A DNA stretch of 64,000 nt. Source: Siphonodentalium dalli (Eukaryota; Mollusca; Scaphopoda; Gadilida; Siphonodentaliidae). The notes under the pieces were generated by a model that saw only the letters and a list, made by a program, of their open reading frames with translations, was not told the origin of the DNA and did no database searches. Shown one piece after another: positions 1 through 10,954 of the stretch (its first letter is position 1; the number at the start of each line of letters is the position of its first letter). The position numbers were made by a program, and so were the translations under genes. The stretch is from NCBI GenBank assembly GCA_032622095.1, contig CP136062.1:198345887-198409886 (forward strand), read 5' to 3'.

Positions 1-24
1 ATAAGAGAATGCATTGGCACAGGG
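1..24. repeat. right end of the same fold-back MITE family, cut by window edge
   Basis: The window opens with the arm ataagagaatgcattggcac followed by aggg, which matches the right terminus of the copies at 745-914 and 10978-11208. Confidence 0.6.
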
Positions 25-365
25 TAAAAAAATCCCGACTTCCGACTGGATTTGATATGGCGGGTCACATATGTAATAGGTAGTAGATTCAAGATTGTCA
101 TTCAGTGAAATAACTTTTTAATATGTAGCCGAAAGTGTATTTTGTATCATCAGTGAGGAAGGCAAATTGGGAAATTTTTGATTATAGATAAGATGTTATA
201 TATTAATTAAATGCTGTTTTAAAATTTATAGTTATCATTCAAGTCTATTGACCCAGTTCGAAGGAATGAAGACCCTCCCAATTATCATGGGTTAATCATG
301 TGAGCTCAAAAGATGACAAGGTAGCAGCAAGCGAGAATCTGGAAAATACGAAAGAAGATACAGAC

Positions 366-409
366 CTTCAGATGAGGCGCTCAGTGAACTGATTTGGCGT
401 TTCGTTCTT
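366..409 (-). CDS. NECAB: possible next NECAB exon (basic, Ser-rich linker)
   Basis: On the minus strand, acceptor gagttgttag and donor gtctgt bracket 44 nt. Joined in phase to the RQER end of the exon at 2654-2790, this reads RRTKRQISSLSASSE. The frame is also open upstream through KKKPTGGVIPGRVV, so a longer exon is possible, but the upstream acceptors do not match the phase. Vertebrate NECABs have a basic, Ser-rich stretch at this point in the protein. That resemblance and the phase match are the only support. Both splice sites are weak, so this call is tentative. Confidence 0.3.
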
Positions 410-744
410 CTAACAACTCGTCCCGGTATAACACCTCCTGTTGGCTTCTTTTTTATCTGTTCGAAATCAACTGGTGTGATGTCAATTCTAAAAATAATGA
501 TAAAGATGTTTCTAGTTCGATGAACAAAGATGCTGTAAACAATCATCATTATGTCAAGCAACTGATTAAATTTGCATCGTAAATACGACCTTGCCTAATA
601 CTGCTTTGATCATTAGCCTACATGTATGGTCTCATGGATATGCTGATATTGTTTTGTGGAACCCATCTACTGGAAATTTGCAAGATTACTGGAAGGATGT
701 TAGCCCTTTCATTACGGGAGCTGCGCTGGTGCAGCATTAAAGAT

Positions 745-914
745 CCTGTGCCAGTGAATTATCTTATATATGCGAGTCTCCCATAGGGAGCCTTGCATAT
801 ATAAGAGAATGCACTGGCCTACATGGTCAAGGTAAATATTGTTAGGCCAATGTATTTTATTATATATGCGAGCTATGGGAGACTTGCATATGTAAGAGAA
901 TGCATTGGCACAGG
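745..914. mobile_element. fold-back MITE with CCTGTGCCA ends
   Basis: The inverted ends CCTGTGCCARTG / CAYTGGCACAGG enclose two internally palindromic arms with the motif TATATATGCGAG...CTNGCATATATAAGAGAATGC. The same arms recur in the element at 10978-11208, and half an element is cut by the window start at 1-24 (gcattggcacaggg). There is no coding capacity. Confidence 0.7.
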
Positions 915-1182
915 AATTTCGCAAAATTTCAGGAAGCTTCAGTCTTAGATGGGTTAAAACAAGTTGCTGGACTTGAATAACAAGAGAGGGAGAAACATAA
1001 AGATTCTGCTGCATTCTCATGGATGTAAAACAATCCCTATTTAAAACAATTCCACTATGCAGTTGAAGTGTATTGGTCACTCCTGCGCTGATGAGTTTGA
1101 CACATTTTCACAGCAAATGTGCTCAGCAAATGTGCTCTATTGATCCCCAAAAATAACAGCACAGCATTAATCAAGCCCACAG

Positions 1183-2179
1183 TAGTGCTGTGCGTCGGAT
1201 CCGATAATCCGAATCCGATCTGTTCCGAATCCGATTGGATTCGGATCGGATTTACAATGTTTAAAAAATCGGATTCGGATCCGGATCGGATTCAGAATTG
1301 TCGTCGGATTCGGATTCGGAGTCGGATTTTCAAAAATCCTGTCGGATTCGGATCGTCTGGATCGGACCGTACAATCCGATCTCCATCATGTTACATTTAT
1401 GGGGTGGATAACTTGGATTCTAAGTTTCTAACTGAGTCTCAGAGTCTCAGATTGAACGTAGGGCCTATATAAATGTAGGTTACTCTTACTGCCATCTTAG
1501 TGTGTCAAGGTCAGACGAAATTTCTAGGAAATCTGACGTCACGATTCCGCGAAAACACATTTTCTCAGAAGTTACAGAACTACATACTCCAATCCGTCCA
1601 GTCGTTCCAGCCTCCATCAACTTAAATTACAGAGCAGTACAGACTACAGAGTACAGACTACAGAGTACAGATGTTTCGTTAGTTCGTAACTTCGTACCAC
1701 CATGTCACTTACACTGTACGTACTACGTAGTGTCTTACACTTACAGTACTGTCACTTACATGTAGGTAAGTTAGGACAAAGTTCCAGATTCCCGAATCCC
1801 CAATTCCCGATCATCCCGTTAAATTCTCTAACTTTTCTTATATGCGTCTACACTCTACACTGAGTAGTACACTCTACGTACAGTCCCCCTTCACCCCAAT
1901 GACCCATCCCTTGACCTCAGCAACAAAAGTTTGATGTTGAGACACACATTTTACACGATGTTGTCACACTATTTTCAATTTATATGTTGCGGATTCGGGT
2001 CGGATTTCGGATTGGATTTCGGATCGGATTTAGCGATACACATCGGATTCGGGTTCGGATTCAAAATTGACATCGGATTTCGGATTCGGATCGGATTAAA
2101 AATAGCCATCGGATTCGGATTTTTAAAAATGCTGTCGGATCGGATTTTGGGTTTATGTCGGATCCGACGCACAGCACTA
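1183..2179. mobile_element. non-autonomous hAT-type element, TCGGAT-rich
   Basis: The terminal inverted repeats begin TAGTGCTGTGCGTCGGATCC and are flanked by a perfect 8-bp target duplication GCCCACAG (1175-1182 and 2180-2187), which is the hAT signature. Both ends carry about 200 bp of imperfect TCGGAT/TCGGATT hexamer arrays (1193-1380 and 1985-2168). The middle is unrelated DNA with a short ACAGACTACAGAGT tandem repeat near 1645-1675. The longest frames inside only translate the hexamers, and there is no transposase. It lies between the NECAB exon at 2654-2790 and the possible exon at 366-409. Confidence 0.9.
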
Positions 2180-2653
2180 GCCCACAGTATTTTGACACAG
2201 AATATAGTTCATAATACATACAGCAAATATTTCAAATAGCCAAAATAATATGTTCTCAGTTTTTCCCAACTTGAACCCAGAAGCCAAAATATGTGTGGGA
2301 TAGACATATGGTCTAGTTGTATGTATAAATATATTTAAATGTATATTTAGTCATGTATATATATAAATTATATGTTGATTCCTTTATATCCACATCCAAA
2401 TGCATAATCTCAATAAACACTTATATCAATATTATATTGTTGTTATCCACATATGACTCCTGACAAAAACAAATATTTTGATAAAAAGAGAAGTTTGCAG
2501 AACAAAATCTTTGTCATGTGTGGCCATGGGTAGAGATGCGGTCTGGTTCATGTTAGAACATAATAGACATATGTTAAACTCATAATTCAAGTTGTATTTT
2601 AAATAGAACAATTTTCGAAATTAAAAATTTAGGTCAGTTCTCGAAGTTCCCAC

Positions 2654-2790
2654 CTTTCCTGTCTAGACTGGTTGTCCAGGAAATCAGCAGCGACATCTAG
2701 TGGCTTTTGTAAAGCATACATCTGGTCGATTGATTCTCGTATTAGAAACCGGGAAACAAACTGATCAGTTCTAGAAGAGTTTGTATATGT
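2654..2790 (-). CDS. NECAB: NECAB exon (QFVSRFL coiled segment)
   Basis: This 137-nt minus-strand exon has acceptor cttattttcag and donor gtggga. It starts in phase 0, matching the phase-0 end of the exon at 5655-5778, and ends with two bases over. It encodes a stretch with DQFVSRFLIRESIDQMYALQ and ends in NQSRQER. This is the QFV(T/S)RFL(L/I)(K/R)E...Q...LQ...RQER segment found after the EF-hands in NECAB proteins. Together the four exons give about 131 residues of a family whose vertebrate members are about 350-390 aa. The intron before it (2791-5654) is enlarged by a 1.78-kb hAT-type insertion. Confidence 0.93.
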
Positions 2791-3022
2791 CTGAAAATAA
2801 GTAAGAAGTGCCAGTTGTGTCAGTTTTGGAGATTTCTATCACCAAATATAAAATGTTTTTGAATTTTTTTTTTAACTCATATATCTATATAAATTGTCTC
2901 TTCCCTGAACTTTCTATATCGATTTAGTGATATTAAATATGAATTTTGAGTCAACAGGCAACATTCCTGATATGGTAAAAATACCGAGCACAAATTTTTC
3001 TGACTTCTGTGTGACTTGGCGT

Positions 3023-4800
3023 TAGTGTTGTGAGGTTTTAGAATTTACGTTTCGGTTTCGGTTTTTTTCGGTAAAAAAACCTCGGTTTCGGTTTTAGTAA
3101 GCAATCACTTAACATAATAGCAATTAGTCCAACACAACTGGACAAAACAGGCACTACCAGTTACAGAGGGTCATAATAAGTTGGGGAACAGCTTGCTCTG
3201 TTGCTAAATCATGAACTTTAATGAGAATGTGAGATAAAAGTCATATATTGAACCATAAAGTTTAAAGGGGTACTGTACGCCAAATGTTGTTGTTGGTTTC
3301 TATAGTCTCCGAGTCTGAGAATAAGGTAACACTTTTTTCATTATTTGAAAGTCTGTTGAGTACGAAGTAGTGTTACGGATGACAAATTTACCAGAATGCA
3401 AAAATACAAATTGTCGTTGTCGAGTAATTTTTGTACAGTTTTCAACCAAATGAATCAAATAAAAGTTATATTATAGGCATACTAGTCCCATATAATCATT
3501 TAAGTTATTGTATCGTCGCTAGTCAGTGAGTGGCTTGAGTGTTCTCCCCGTATCATCATAATATTTTAAGCGATCGTGTGTGCGATCGGTTTAACAAGCC
3601 AGTATCCCTCATTTACTTTATTTGATTACGCAAATTCGTAATTTAATTGACGCCATTTTATGGCTCCAGTCATAAATTCAATTTATATCAAATTATTAAC
3701 TTTTAAATTATTAAATTTTAAGATAGCCTATTAACCTGAGCGTTTACAGAATACATCTTCGACTCAAATTACTTATGTTTCTATATATTATCGATATTAG
3801 ATCGTTGTTGTCACCGGAAATTTTATGAAAATGGCGTACAGTACCCCTTTAAGCAAACACAAAATAGTAGTGCCCGACTGACCATATTTCCAGACGCTGA
3901 CTCAAACTTTTTTCCGACTATTCACAAATATTTCCACCATACCAAAATCAAAACATAAAAGGGAAACGCAAATACAGCGACGTTTCATGCATACAAGATG
4001 AAGTCCCGTGCGACTTATATATTGGTACCGATATCGTTTAAAGACAATTAAGGCCGTGGTAATCAATCAGTTACGGTGTAGCAAGTGCGACATGTGCCTA
4101 GTTCCTCGACAATGATGACGTAATTATGCGTTTGATGTTCCCGCTCAGTTTGTGGGTTAGAGATACCGTTACGCGCAAAAATAACTGCCGCGATCAACAA
4201 GACGCTGATAAGTGCACGTACATGTATACACGGCAATTGGCCGGCTCAAATTCGTAATATTTGGTTGAACGTTATAGATAAAAGTTCAATTTTATTGACC
4301 GATTAGCCAGGAGAATGAAGTTTCAGAAATTGCAGTTCTAACTACCGACTTTATTTCCGCACGGAACGAAATGTTTCGTCAAGTACACGCCATATCAATT
4401 CAAATAAAGTGCACACTTATTCTAAGACAGTTGACAATAAAGGTGACAAAAGTCAACGACCTACTGGACCATTTCCCACGTGGTATAACATTTTTTTTCT
4501 TTCGCATTCTCATTTTTACAACGACATGCTTCCTCATTTCAGTTTCGTTTGGCAACTCAATGACGCTTACGATATTATAACAACACATATCTGAGACGAA
4601 ATGGACACATCCCGATATATAATTGATCAGAGAGGTCGATTATTTGACAACACTATCAACTAACAAGTCGATTCAATTGAAAAATAAACATACAAAAAAA
4701 AAACGTAATGTCGGTTGGGGCAGAATCACGTCGGTCGGTTTCGGTCGGTATTTTTTAAAACCGAAACCGAGTTGTTTTCTCGGTTAACCGCACAACACTA
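3023..4800. mobile_element. non-autonomous hAT-type element, CGGTTT-rich
   Basis: The ends TAGTGTTGTG... / ...CGCACAACACTA are flanked by the perfect 8-bp duplication CTTGGCGT (3015-3022 and 4801-4808). Short TCGGTTTCGGTTTT arrays lie just inside each end (3050-3095 and 4712-4785). The design is the same as the element at 1183-2179, with a different hexamer. It sits in the NECAB intron 2791-5654 and contains a nested TTAA MITE at 3266-3848. Confidence 0.9.
3266..3848. mobile_element. TTAA-flanked MITE nested in hAT element
   Basis: The inverted ends AGGGGTACTGTACGCCA / TGGCGTACAGTACCCCT are bounded on both sides by TTAA (3262-3265 and 3849-3852). This is the target-site signature of piggyBac/Kolobok-type transposition. 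It is non-coding and younger than the host element at 3023-4800. Confidence 0.8.
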
Positions 4801-4808
4801 CTTGGCGT

Positions 4809-5654
4809 CTGAAGTGAGACTTGGTGCCAGGGTCCATGCTGAACCAAAATTTACTGTTGCCAAATAATTTGCCAAATGAAAATATTACTGAGAGTACCAT
4901 TTTCTGCATCATTAAGTCTTATGTTTCAACACTCGCGGTTTGAATGACTTTTGATATTGATAGGAAAGCAGTTAGTTAATAGTTATACTTGCATCTCTAT
5001 TGTGGTTTATCATACACAATAAACCAATCACCAAACAATAAAATGATAGCAGGGTTGCTTCATCAGAAGGGCACACAACAAGAGGATTAGCTATGTAAAC
5101 ACCACCACACTAAAGACGATTAATCCCTCCACCCATCAATACTAAATATATCAGTTAAATATATCAGATTAACTGCATCTTAATAGAGGTGTTAATTTTC
5201 CTAAATCACATAAAACACCACTAATATAATTATATTGTAAGAGTTTCCTGAAATGAATGGTATTGATTGGCCAATATTTGTCAACTCTCTTGAGGAATTA
5301 AAAAGTGACTTGCCAAAACTTTTGCGAAATGAAAATATTTTTTGACAAATATGAATTATTTTTGCCATTGGCAAATTTGGCAAGTGGCAGAGTGGACCCT
5401 GCTTGGTGCCTCACTTCTATGTGACTTGGCCAAGTATTTTCAGAGTACATAGAAGTTTGAAGATTGGTATTCCAGATATTTATTGACATAACTTATCTGT
5501 CCTTTCGAATTTCATAATTTGGAGGTTTAATACGCTATGTCCATTTAAGTCTCCATTCATTTGCACAATTGGAGAAGTATATCTTGACAGTCCAAAAGAT
5601 AACATATAACATAAACAACAGTGATTGTTTCAAATAACTTTAAAATTTGCTCAC
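4809..5654. other. NECAB intron sequence, no further feature
   Basis: This is the rest of the intron between exons 5655-5778 and 2654-2790. It is AT-rich and unique-looking. No inverted ends, tandem repeat or exon was seen. Confidence 0.5.
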
Positions 5655-5778
5655 TTCAGATGATTTATGCAGCACGTCAGATACTTTCTTGTTCAGTTCT
5701 TCGAGTAATGCAAATATTTCTTGGAATGATCCCAGATGTGCAGTGAAGTAGGAACACAACTCTTCTGTATCAATATGT
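5655..5778 (-). CDS. NECAB: NECAB exon (second EF-hand-like segment and helix)
   Basis: This 124-nt minus-strand exon has acceptor tttatttacag and donor gtgagc. It begins with one base that completes a Gly codon and ends in phase 0. It encodes HIDTEELCSYFTAHLGSFQE and then a helical stretch (IFALLEELNKKVSDVLHKSSE). This corresponds to the DTEELC.YF..HLG segment that follows EF-hand 1 in NECAB proteins. The loop DTHNTGHIDTEE formed across the exon junction lacks acidic residues at positions 3 and 5, so it is probably a poor calcium site, as expected of a degenerate second hand. Confidence 0.93.
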
Positions 5779-6189
5779 CTGTAAATAAAAACAGTGCATA
5801 AAGTTTAGAGATTCACCTACATGTGGGTTACACAGTTTGTTTTTGGTTAACCAATTGTTCGGTCAAGCAGAAAAAAATTGTTCACCCAAATTTATGGGTC
5901 AAGTAACCATAGAGAACAACAGCAACACTTTTGAATAAATATTACATAAAATTGCTCTTAGGTGAATGTTTTTGGTCAGCATATTCTCCAAGCAACTCAT
6001 TCAAAGTGTATTCTACAATACTAACAATAATGAGCACCTCCTAGATTTGCATTCACTGTTTAAATAGTTGATGATATCCATGTATAACAAGTAGTGCACA
6101 CATGAGAATATTTGGCCAACTTAGTCTTGTTAACCCATTCAACGTTCGCGCGATTTTTATTGTGTAACCAGTACTTGAACAAACTGATT

Positions 6190-6700
6190 GTTCATTGAAG
6201 GGTATATGAATAGAAGTCCTTCCTGTTCATACCGAGTGGGATCAGTGTTCGGAGGACGAAAATCCAGTGGATTTTGCATGTTTTGCGGGGTTGGGTTCTC
6301 AATTCGCTATCTGGGTCACTGTTCATGATCTCAATGACCTGATGTCGAAGGTCACTTGTATCATGGTCTGGTAGATTGAAGTGGAATGCTACCAGAGTAT
6401 CTATGTTATGTCTAATATCGGCCAGGTATTCTGATAGGTGTGTTCTAAATTTACGATTAGTCTCCCCTACGTATTGGGAGTTACATTTTTGCATGTGAGT
6501 AGATAGTTTTTCATGAGACAATTGTATCTTGAGGGTCCCTTGAATCGCTTTTTGTTGATTTTGCTTTTGAACCATTTTTGGTGTGGGATGTCCTTGCATA
6601 CTGAGCAGTATTTCCATTCACAGGGTGTGAATTGGTTGGGAAAAAGTCTTCCCGTAGTGCCTCTCAATTGTGGGAATTTGGCTTTAGTCAATATGTCTTT
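6190..6700 (-). pseudogene. Penelope-like retroelement 3' fragment (GIY-YIG endonuclease region)
   Basis: Two overlapping minus-strand frames encode a degraded C-terminal part of a Penelope-like element. A Cys-containing stretch (CEWKYCSVCKDIPH) leads by a frameshift into CKKCNSQYVGETNRKFRTHL, then HFNLPDH, DLRHQVIE and a final WIFVLRTLIPLGMN. The YVGET..R...H pattern and the W...L.T..P.GMN ending are typical of the GIY-YIG domain that Penelope-like elements carry after the reverse transcriptase. No reverse transcriptase core was found upstream, so it is 5'-truncated and decayed. It lies within the NECAB intron 5779-7135, on the same strand as the gene. Confidence 0.8.
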
Positions 6701-7135
6701 GTCTCAAACCGATTATTTGCCTCAAATTTTATGCACTGAAAAATAAATTCCATGTTTGCGAAATATGGAATCCCAGTGGCTCCGGTATTACATGCCTTCC
6801 AAAATAGCAGCAACATTGGATCCCACTCAATTTTTATTGAATTTTGGCGATGACACCCTAGTTCATATATCTGGCCAATTTTGTAGAATATTGATATCAT
6901 TTATCAATTTATTATCAAAGGTTGGTAGCTTTTTAGGTGACAAAGGTAATAGGTAGAAATAATTGCCAACCATTTATTTGTAGAGATGATCAGCTAATAA
7001 GTTCAAGAAACTGCTGTAGATTTGGGAATTGATTGGTTACAATGAGGAAAAGTGAAAGCTTCAATACATGTACATGTAAGTGGTCCTCAAGAAGTTGGCC
7101 AACAGGAGACTATCTATAACTCTTCATTGACTTAC

Positions 7136-7244
7136 CCAGTGTTATGAGTATCAATTTCATTGAACAGTTTCTCTAGTTCTTCTTTCCCCATAACTCCATC
7201 AGCCCAGAAGGCAACAAACTCTTCCCATGATATCTTCCCATCAT
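7136..7244 (-). CDS. NECAB: NECAB exon (EF-hand 1 end and linker)
   Basis: This is a 109-nt minus-strand exon with acceptor tttgtag and donor gtaagt. It encodes the second half of EF-hand 1 ([18 protein letters not shown]) and then a helix and the start of a second, EF-hand-like segment ([11 protein letters not shown]). Two bases carry over from the microexon at 8906-8930, and two bases carry on to the next exon, so the frame is continuous. The motif EEF..(Y/W)FADGV...EEL..LF..IDTHNT is diagnostic of NECAB1/2. The intron upstream (7245-8905) holds an interspersed repeat ending in a GGACGGA-rich stretch. The downstream intron (5779-7135) holds a Penelope-like fragment. Confidence 0.93.
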
Positions 7245-7739
7245 CTACAAAACAAGTATATTCAAATTAGCGTGTTATTTCCTCTTCTAGGAATATCATT
7301 CTACTAGTAGCGAATCATCCTTAAACACTAATTTCTCTATTGCAGACAATGTGCTTACCAAGCAGAAGAGCATTGAAGGAAATAAGATTGAGAATAAATA
7401 TAATAACAAAGTGTTTCTGAAACTCATTGTTGAAATATAGCAGACTGAGTATAATAATAGTAACAAATTGTTTCTATAAATTCATTACTGAAATATAGCA
7501 ATCAATGTTCCAAGACCACCAAAATTTTTATTCCAAAACAAATAGGCATAAAATATTTCATATGGCAAAACTTTTGGCACAGCATTTTCTTCAATAATTT
7601 TCTTAAAACTTAGCAATACAAGACAGTCAATGATTGTTGAGATGCTCATCTGACTGTAAAGACCGGGAAGACTGGGGCTCTGAAGACCATACAGTAAATA
7701 ATTTGTCAAAATCACTTAAAAACAAGTAGCTAGAGGGTC

Positions 7740-8200
7740 TCTGTTGATCAGTGGGGCGTCCACCTTGAAATTTTCAACTGGAGGCCCTGATCCCCCCACC
7801 CCACATAGACTAAGTCACTAGTCTGTTCAATCTCAACTGAAGCAAATATGTACACTCCCAAGTTCGTAAAATTCCTTATACATCAAGCTTTCCCAATGTT
7901 GCAAAGATCCAACCTGGCATGCCCCACCCCTATTTGATCTGGTAACCTCATTTGAAAAAAATCTGTATCCCAGTCACCCAAGGACCTTTAATACCAAATA
8001 TAAGCTAAATAGTCCTGATGGTTCTTGAGAAGAAAATGTTTTAAGAATTAATATGGTTGGAAAGAGTTATGTCCCAAGCTATGTCACATTTTGACCCAGT
8101 GACCCCATTTGAACAGATCTGAATCCCGGTCACATAGGGACCATCCATACCAAATATGACTCAATTCTTCATCTCAGTTGAGCTAAAAAAGCCACCCTCT
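7740..8200. repeat. interspersed repeat, conserved 'precipitated-context' family, part 1
   Basis: The text includes GTTATGTCCCAAGC..GACCCAGTGACCCCATTTGAACA and CATAGGGACCATCCATACC. The same family occurs at 27771-28005. It is a degenerate, non-coding dispersed repeat inside the NECAB intron 7245-8905. Confidence 0.55.
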
Positions 8201-8559
8201 CTCTCATCCAGTTTCCCATATGTAATTGTCTGAGAAAACAGGTATTTATTTTAATGGCCTAACTTTCAGATTCACACTTGGGAGCAACATTGGTCTCTAT
8301 GAATACACCAAGAGTTTGGTTTTAAACTAGTTAGTTATCATATGCCATTTAAATACAAAGTCTCTACCAGGCATAGATGTCTGGTATATCAATCAACAAG
8401 ATTTAATATCAATTATAACTGCTATGCATTTTTTTGTAAACACTGAAAAAAAACTGGTATTTCAATAATTACCTTTTAACAGTGTGACTTCTAAATGTGG
8501 TTAAGTAAACATTCTGTTCTCAGATACCCTCCTGATAACTCATATCTTAGATAGCTCTG

Positions 8560-8775
8560 AGTATCTGCTGTTTTTAACATATGGGTGACCACATTTTAAC
8601 TAATATGAATGTGAGTCACCTGGGGAACATCACACCAAAAATGAACCCATTCAGTCTTATGGTTCTGGAGAAGATGTTTAAAGAATTGTTGACAGACAGA
8701 TGGATGGACAGACGATGGACGAGGAGTGGTGACTATACCTCCACCGGAGACTTCGTCTCAGGTAAGCTAATAAAA
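8560..8775 (+). repeat. interspersed repeat 3' end with GGACAGA-type stretch
   Basis: It carries the run TGTTTAAAGAATTGTTGACA, then ACAGATGGATGGACAGACG and CTCCACCGGAGACTTCGTCT. A near-identical end is at 27905-28000, where it finishes GTGAGCTAAAAA. The copy number and the fixed 3' end suggest a SINE- or LINE-tail family, but no pol III box was seen. Confidence 0.6.
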
Positions 8776-8905
8776 CTGGAGATACAAAACTATATCATTA
8801 ATGGATTAATGATAAATTGATATATCAATTAATGGATTAATGATAAATTGTGTGATTTACTGCATGCTCTATGGCATCATTCATCATTCCATCAAGATCA
8901 CTCAC

Positions 8906-8930
8906 CATTTTTATCAGCACGCCGGAATAC
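8906..8930 (-). CDS. NECAB: NECAB exon (25-nt microexon, first half of EF-hand 1)
   Basis: Read on the minus strand, this microexon has a pyrimidine-rich acceptor (ttttgtttcag) and a gtgagt-like donor. It encodes VFRRADKN plus one base, which joins in phase to the exon at 7136-7244 to complete the calcium loop [23 protein letters not shown] is the hallmark start of EF-hand 1 in NECAB proteins, neuronal EF-hand calcium-binding proteins that also carry a C-terminal monooxygenase-like (ABM) domain. The loop keeps Asp1, Asn3, Asp5 and Glu12, so calcium binding is expected. The exon starts in phase 0. The upstream exon with the start codon was not found in the rest of the window. Confidence 0.88.
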
Positions 8931-9137
8931 CTGAAACAAAAAAGAAGATATAATTTATGGATAACACTAATTGGCAGAAAAGCTTGTATGAAATATATAA
9001 CCCCTCTAAGTGGGGTGTCAGGTAAGAAAAGTGTGTCTCATCAATGCCTATAACTGTCATCGTCACTCAACAAATAAGAGAATAATAATACACGTAGGTG
9101 GGTATAAATCGTACATACTACTCTCGTATATAGAGAA

Positions 9138-9274
9138 TATCCACATAGTGCAGCTGAATAAAGAATTTATTTTTGCGAGTATGTCGGCATCTATTTGGCG
9201 AGCCTCTAGGAGAGCCAAATAGATGCCCACATACAAGCAAAAACAAATTCTCTATTCAGCTACAATATGCGGAT
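9138..9274. repeat. 62-bp inverted repeat with 14-bp loop
   Basis: The arms 9138-9199 and 9214-9274 (e.g. GGCATCTATTTGGC against GCCAAATAGATGCC) form a strong hairpin with a few mismatches. It is probably a small fold-back MITE. It shares the GCGAGT..TCGGC style of the other hairpin elements but is not clearly the same family. Confidence 0.7.
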
Positions 9275-9779
9275 GTTTTGTTTATCCACTGAACAAATTT
9301 AAATGTATTTTATCGCATTTTTTTGTTAAAAAATTCACAGACTCCTTATAGAGAAGCAATGACCTACTTAGCGTCTTTATCTGTATAGTAGAGACTAATT
9401 AATTATGAAACAGTTTTGTATTTGTGCGACTGCATCGCGAAATAGTCCGCTTTATAAAAATTTATAATTATGACAGAAAAATATCATAGCATGGTGTTAT
9501 TTAAAATAAAATCTAAATGATTCGCATAATGTTCAAATCTAAAACTGAAGTGTACGAGTATAGAGTCATGTGAATTTGGATGTTTGTGCTTGAAAGTCTG
9601 AACTTTAGCAGTAGCACTAGCACCAAGATTGGCAGTGCAAATGCACCAGCTCACAGAAGAATATCATATACTTTATAGTAACAAACTGCCAATTGCTTAA
9701 TCAAGTTAATATAGACTTCACCAACTGAACGTTGAAAAATTATATTTGAGTGCGTTTTTTAGTTTGATCTTTTAGGGCT

Positions 9780-10390
9780 GGGACATCAGAGATTAATTTG
9801 ACCTGGGGAGAGTTATTAGATAGGTTCCGTTCACCTTAGATGTCTTAAAAATGCACTACCAATTATGTTACATATATTTTGGCTAGAGAACCAAAACGGT
9901 TGGACCCTCGGAACTGAAAATGTGTACATATGAGTAATTTGACCCTGTAAATCTTATTAGATAGGTCCCATTGACATCAGATGTCTTAAAAGGGCACTAC
10001 TATTTAAGTTAACTAAATAAAATGGTTGCAATCTGGTCATGAAAATTTATTGAAACACAGGGATAAGTTGACCTGCAGAGTGTCAAGAGATAGATGCCTT
10101 TGACCTCGGATGACTTCAAGGGACAAAAATGAGCAATAAAGAGCGTTCCTTATCAGTTTAAAAGATATGAATGAAAATTGATACGGATGGGTCACCCAAC
10201 CAGGGGAATGTCATGGGATAGACGCCTTTAACATCGGGGGAATTAGATGGGGGAGGGGCTAATAAATTATATGATCAGAAAAGAGCATTTACTATCAGTC
10301 CAGAAGGTATATGGGAACATTGGTGCACAAAAGTAAAATGGCATGTGAAATGTCACGGGATAGGTTCTGTTGACCTCAAATGATTTAAAG
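9780..10390. repeat. degenerate tandem array, units about 110-190 bp
   Basis: Variants of GGGTCACC..ACCAGGGGAATGTCATG, GGATAGACGCCTTT and GACCTCGGATGACTTAAAGG recur four or five times. A stray copy is at about 12150-12200. It is non-coding. Confidence 0.55.
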
Positions 10391-10394
10391 TTGC

Positions 10395-10535
10395 ATAATC
10401 CGATTAAGCGCCCCCTCAATAACTATTTATTTGGATTCGGGGGTAAAAAATATTTGATTTGAGTCGAGAAACCCACATATCAAAGCTCAGAATTATTAGA
10501 TGTCGATTTTTAACATCTATTATTTTATCTATTGA
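10395..10535. repeat. partial AGGTACTCAATC-family MITE
   Basis: It contains the family core GGGGGTAAAAAATATTTGAT and TTGAGTCGAG, followed by CAAAGCTCAGAATTATTAGA. The inner arm matches the full elements at 24670-25137, 51124-51522 and 57268-57662, but the terminal TTAA and the second arm are missing. Confidence 0.6.
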
Positions 10536-10954
10536 TTTACCTTGGTAACGGCACGGTAATCTGTACTGGTATTAAATTATTAGACCAGGGCAAAGATTCC
10601 CAGTAAATTGTGGTACTTAAAGTTTTTAACTGAACAATATACATGTATATATGCCCATGGTCCGCGGATTTACTACATTCGTTGCAGCTAAATTAGGCAC
10701 GTTCACGCGATGTCATGAAAATCGGCAAACCATGGCAATTTCCGAACTGCAGATGCCCAAACCCACGGGTGGTTCATATTCTCCTCCTTGCAGAGTAATA
10801 AACCATCCATGCATACATGTATATAAGAGTCCCTCTTATTTATATCAGGCTAGCTAGCACATGGTGCTCAAACGTTAATTTAAAGTTATCACATGATATT
10901 TTTTTGGTCAGATATAGGCACATATATATATAATATACTGGTAAGTATATATGT

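Noticed and set aside
1119..1472. 117-codon plus frame rich in SDSDPD/IRIRS
   Set aside because: It reads the TCGGAT hexamer array of the hAT element. So do the frames at 1931-2239 and 1975-2172.
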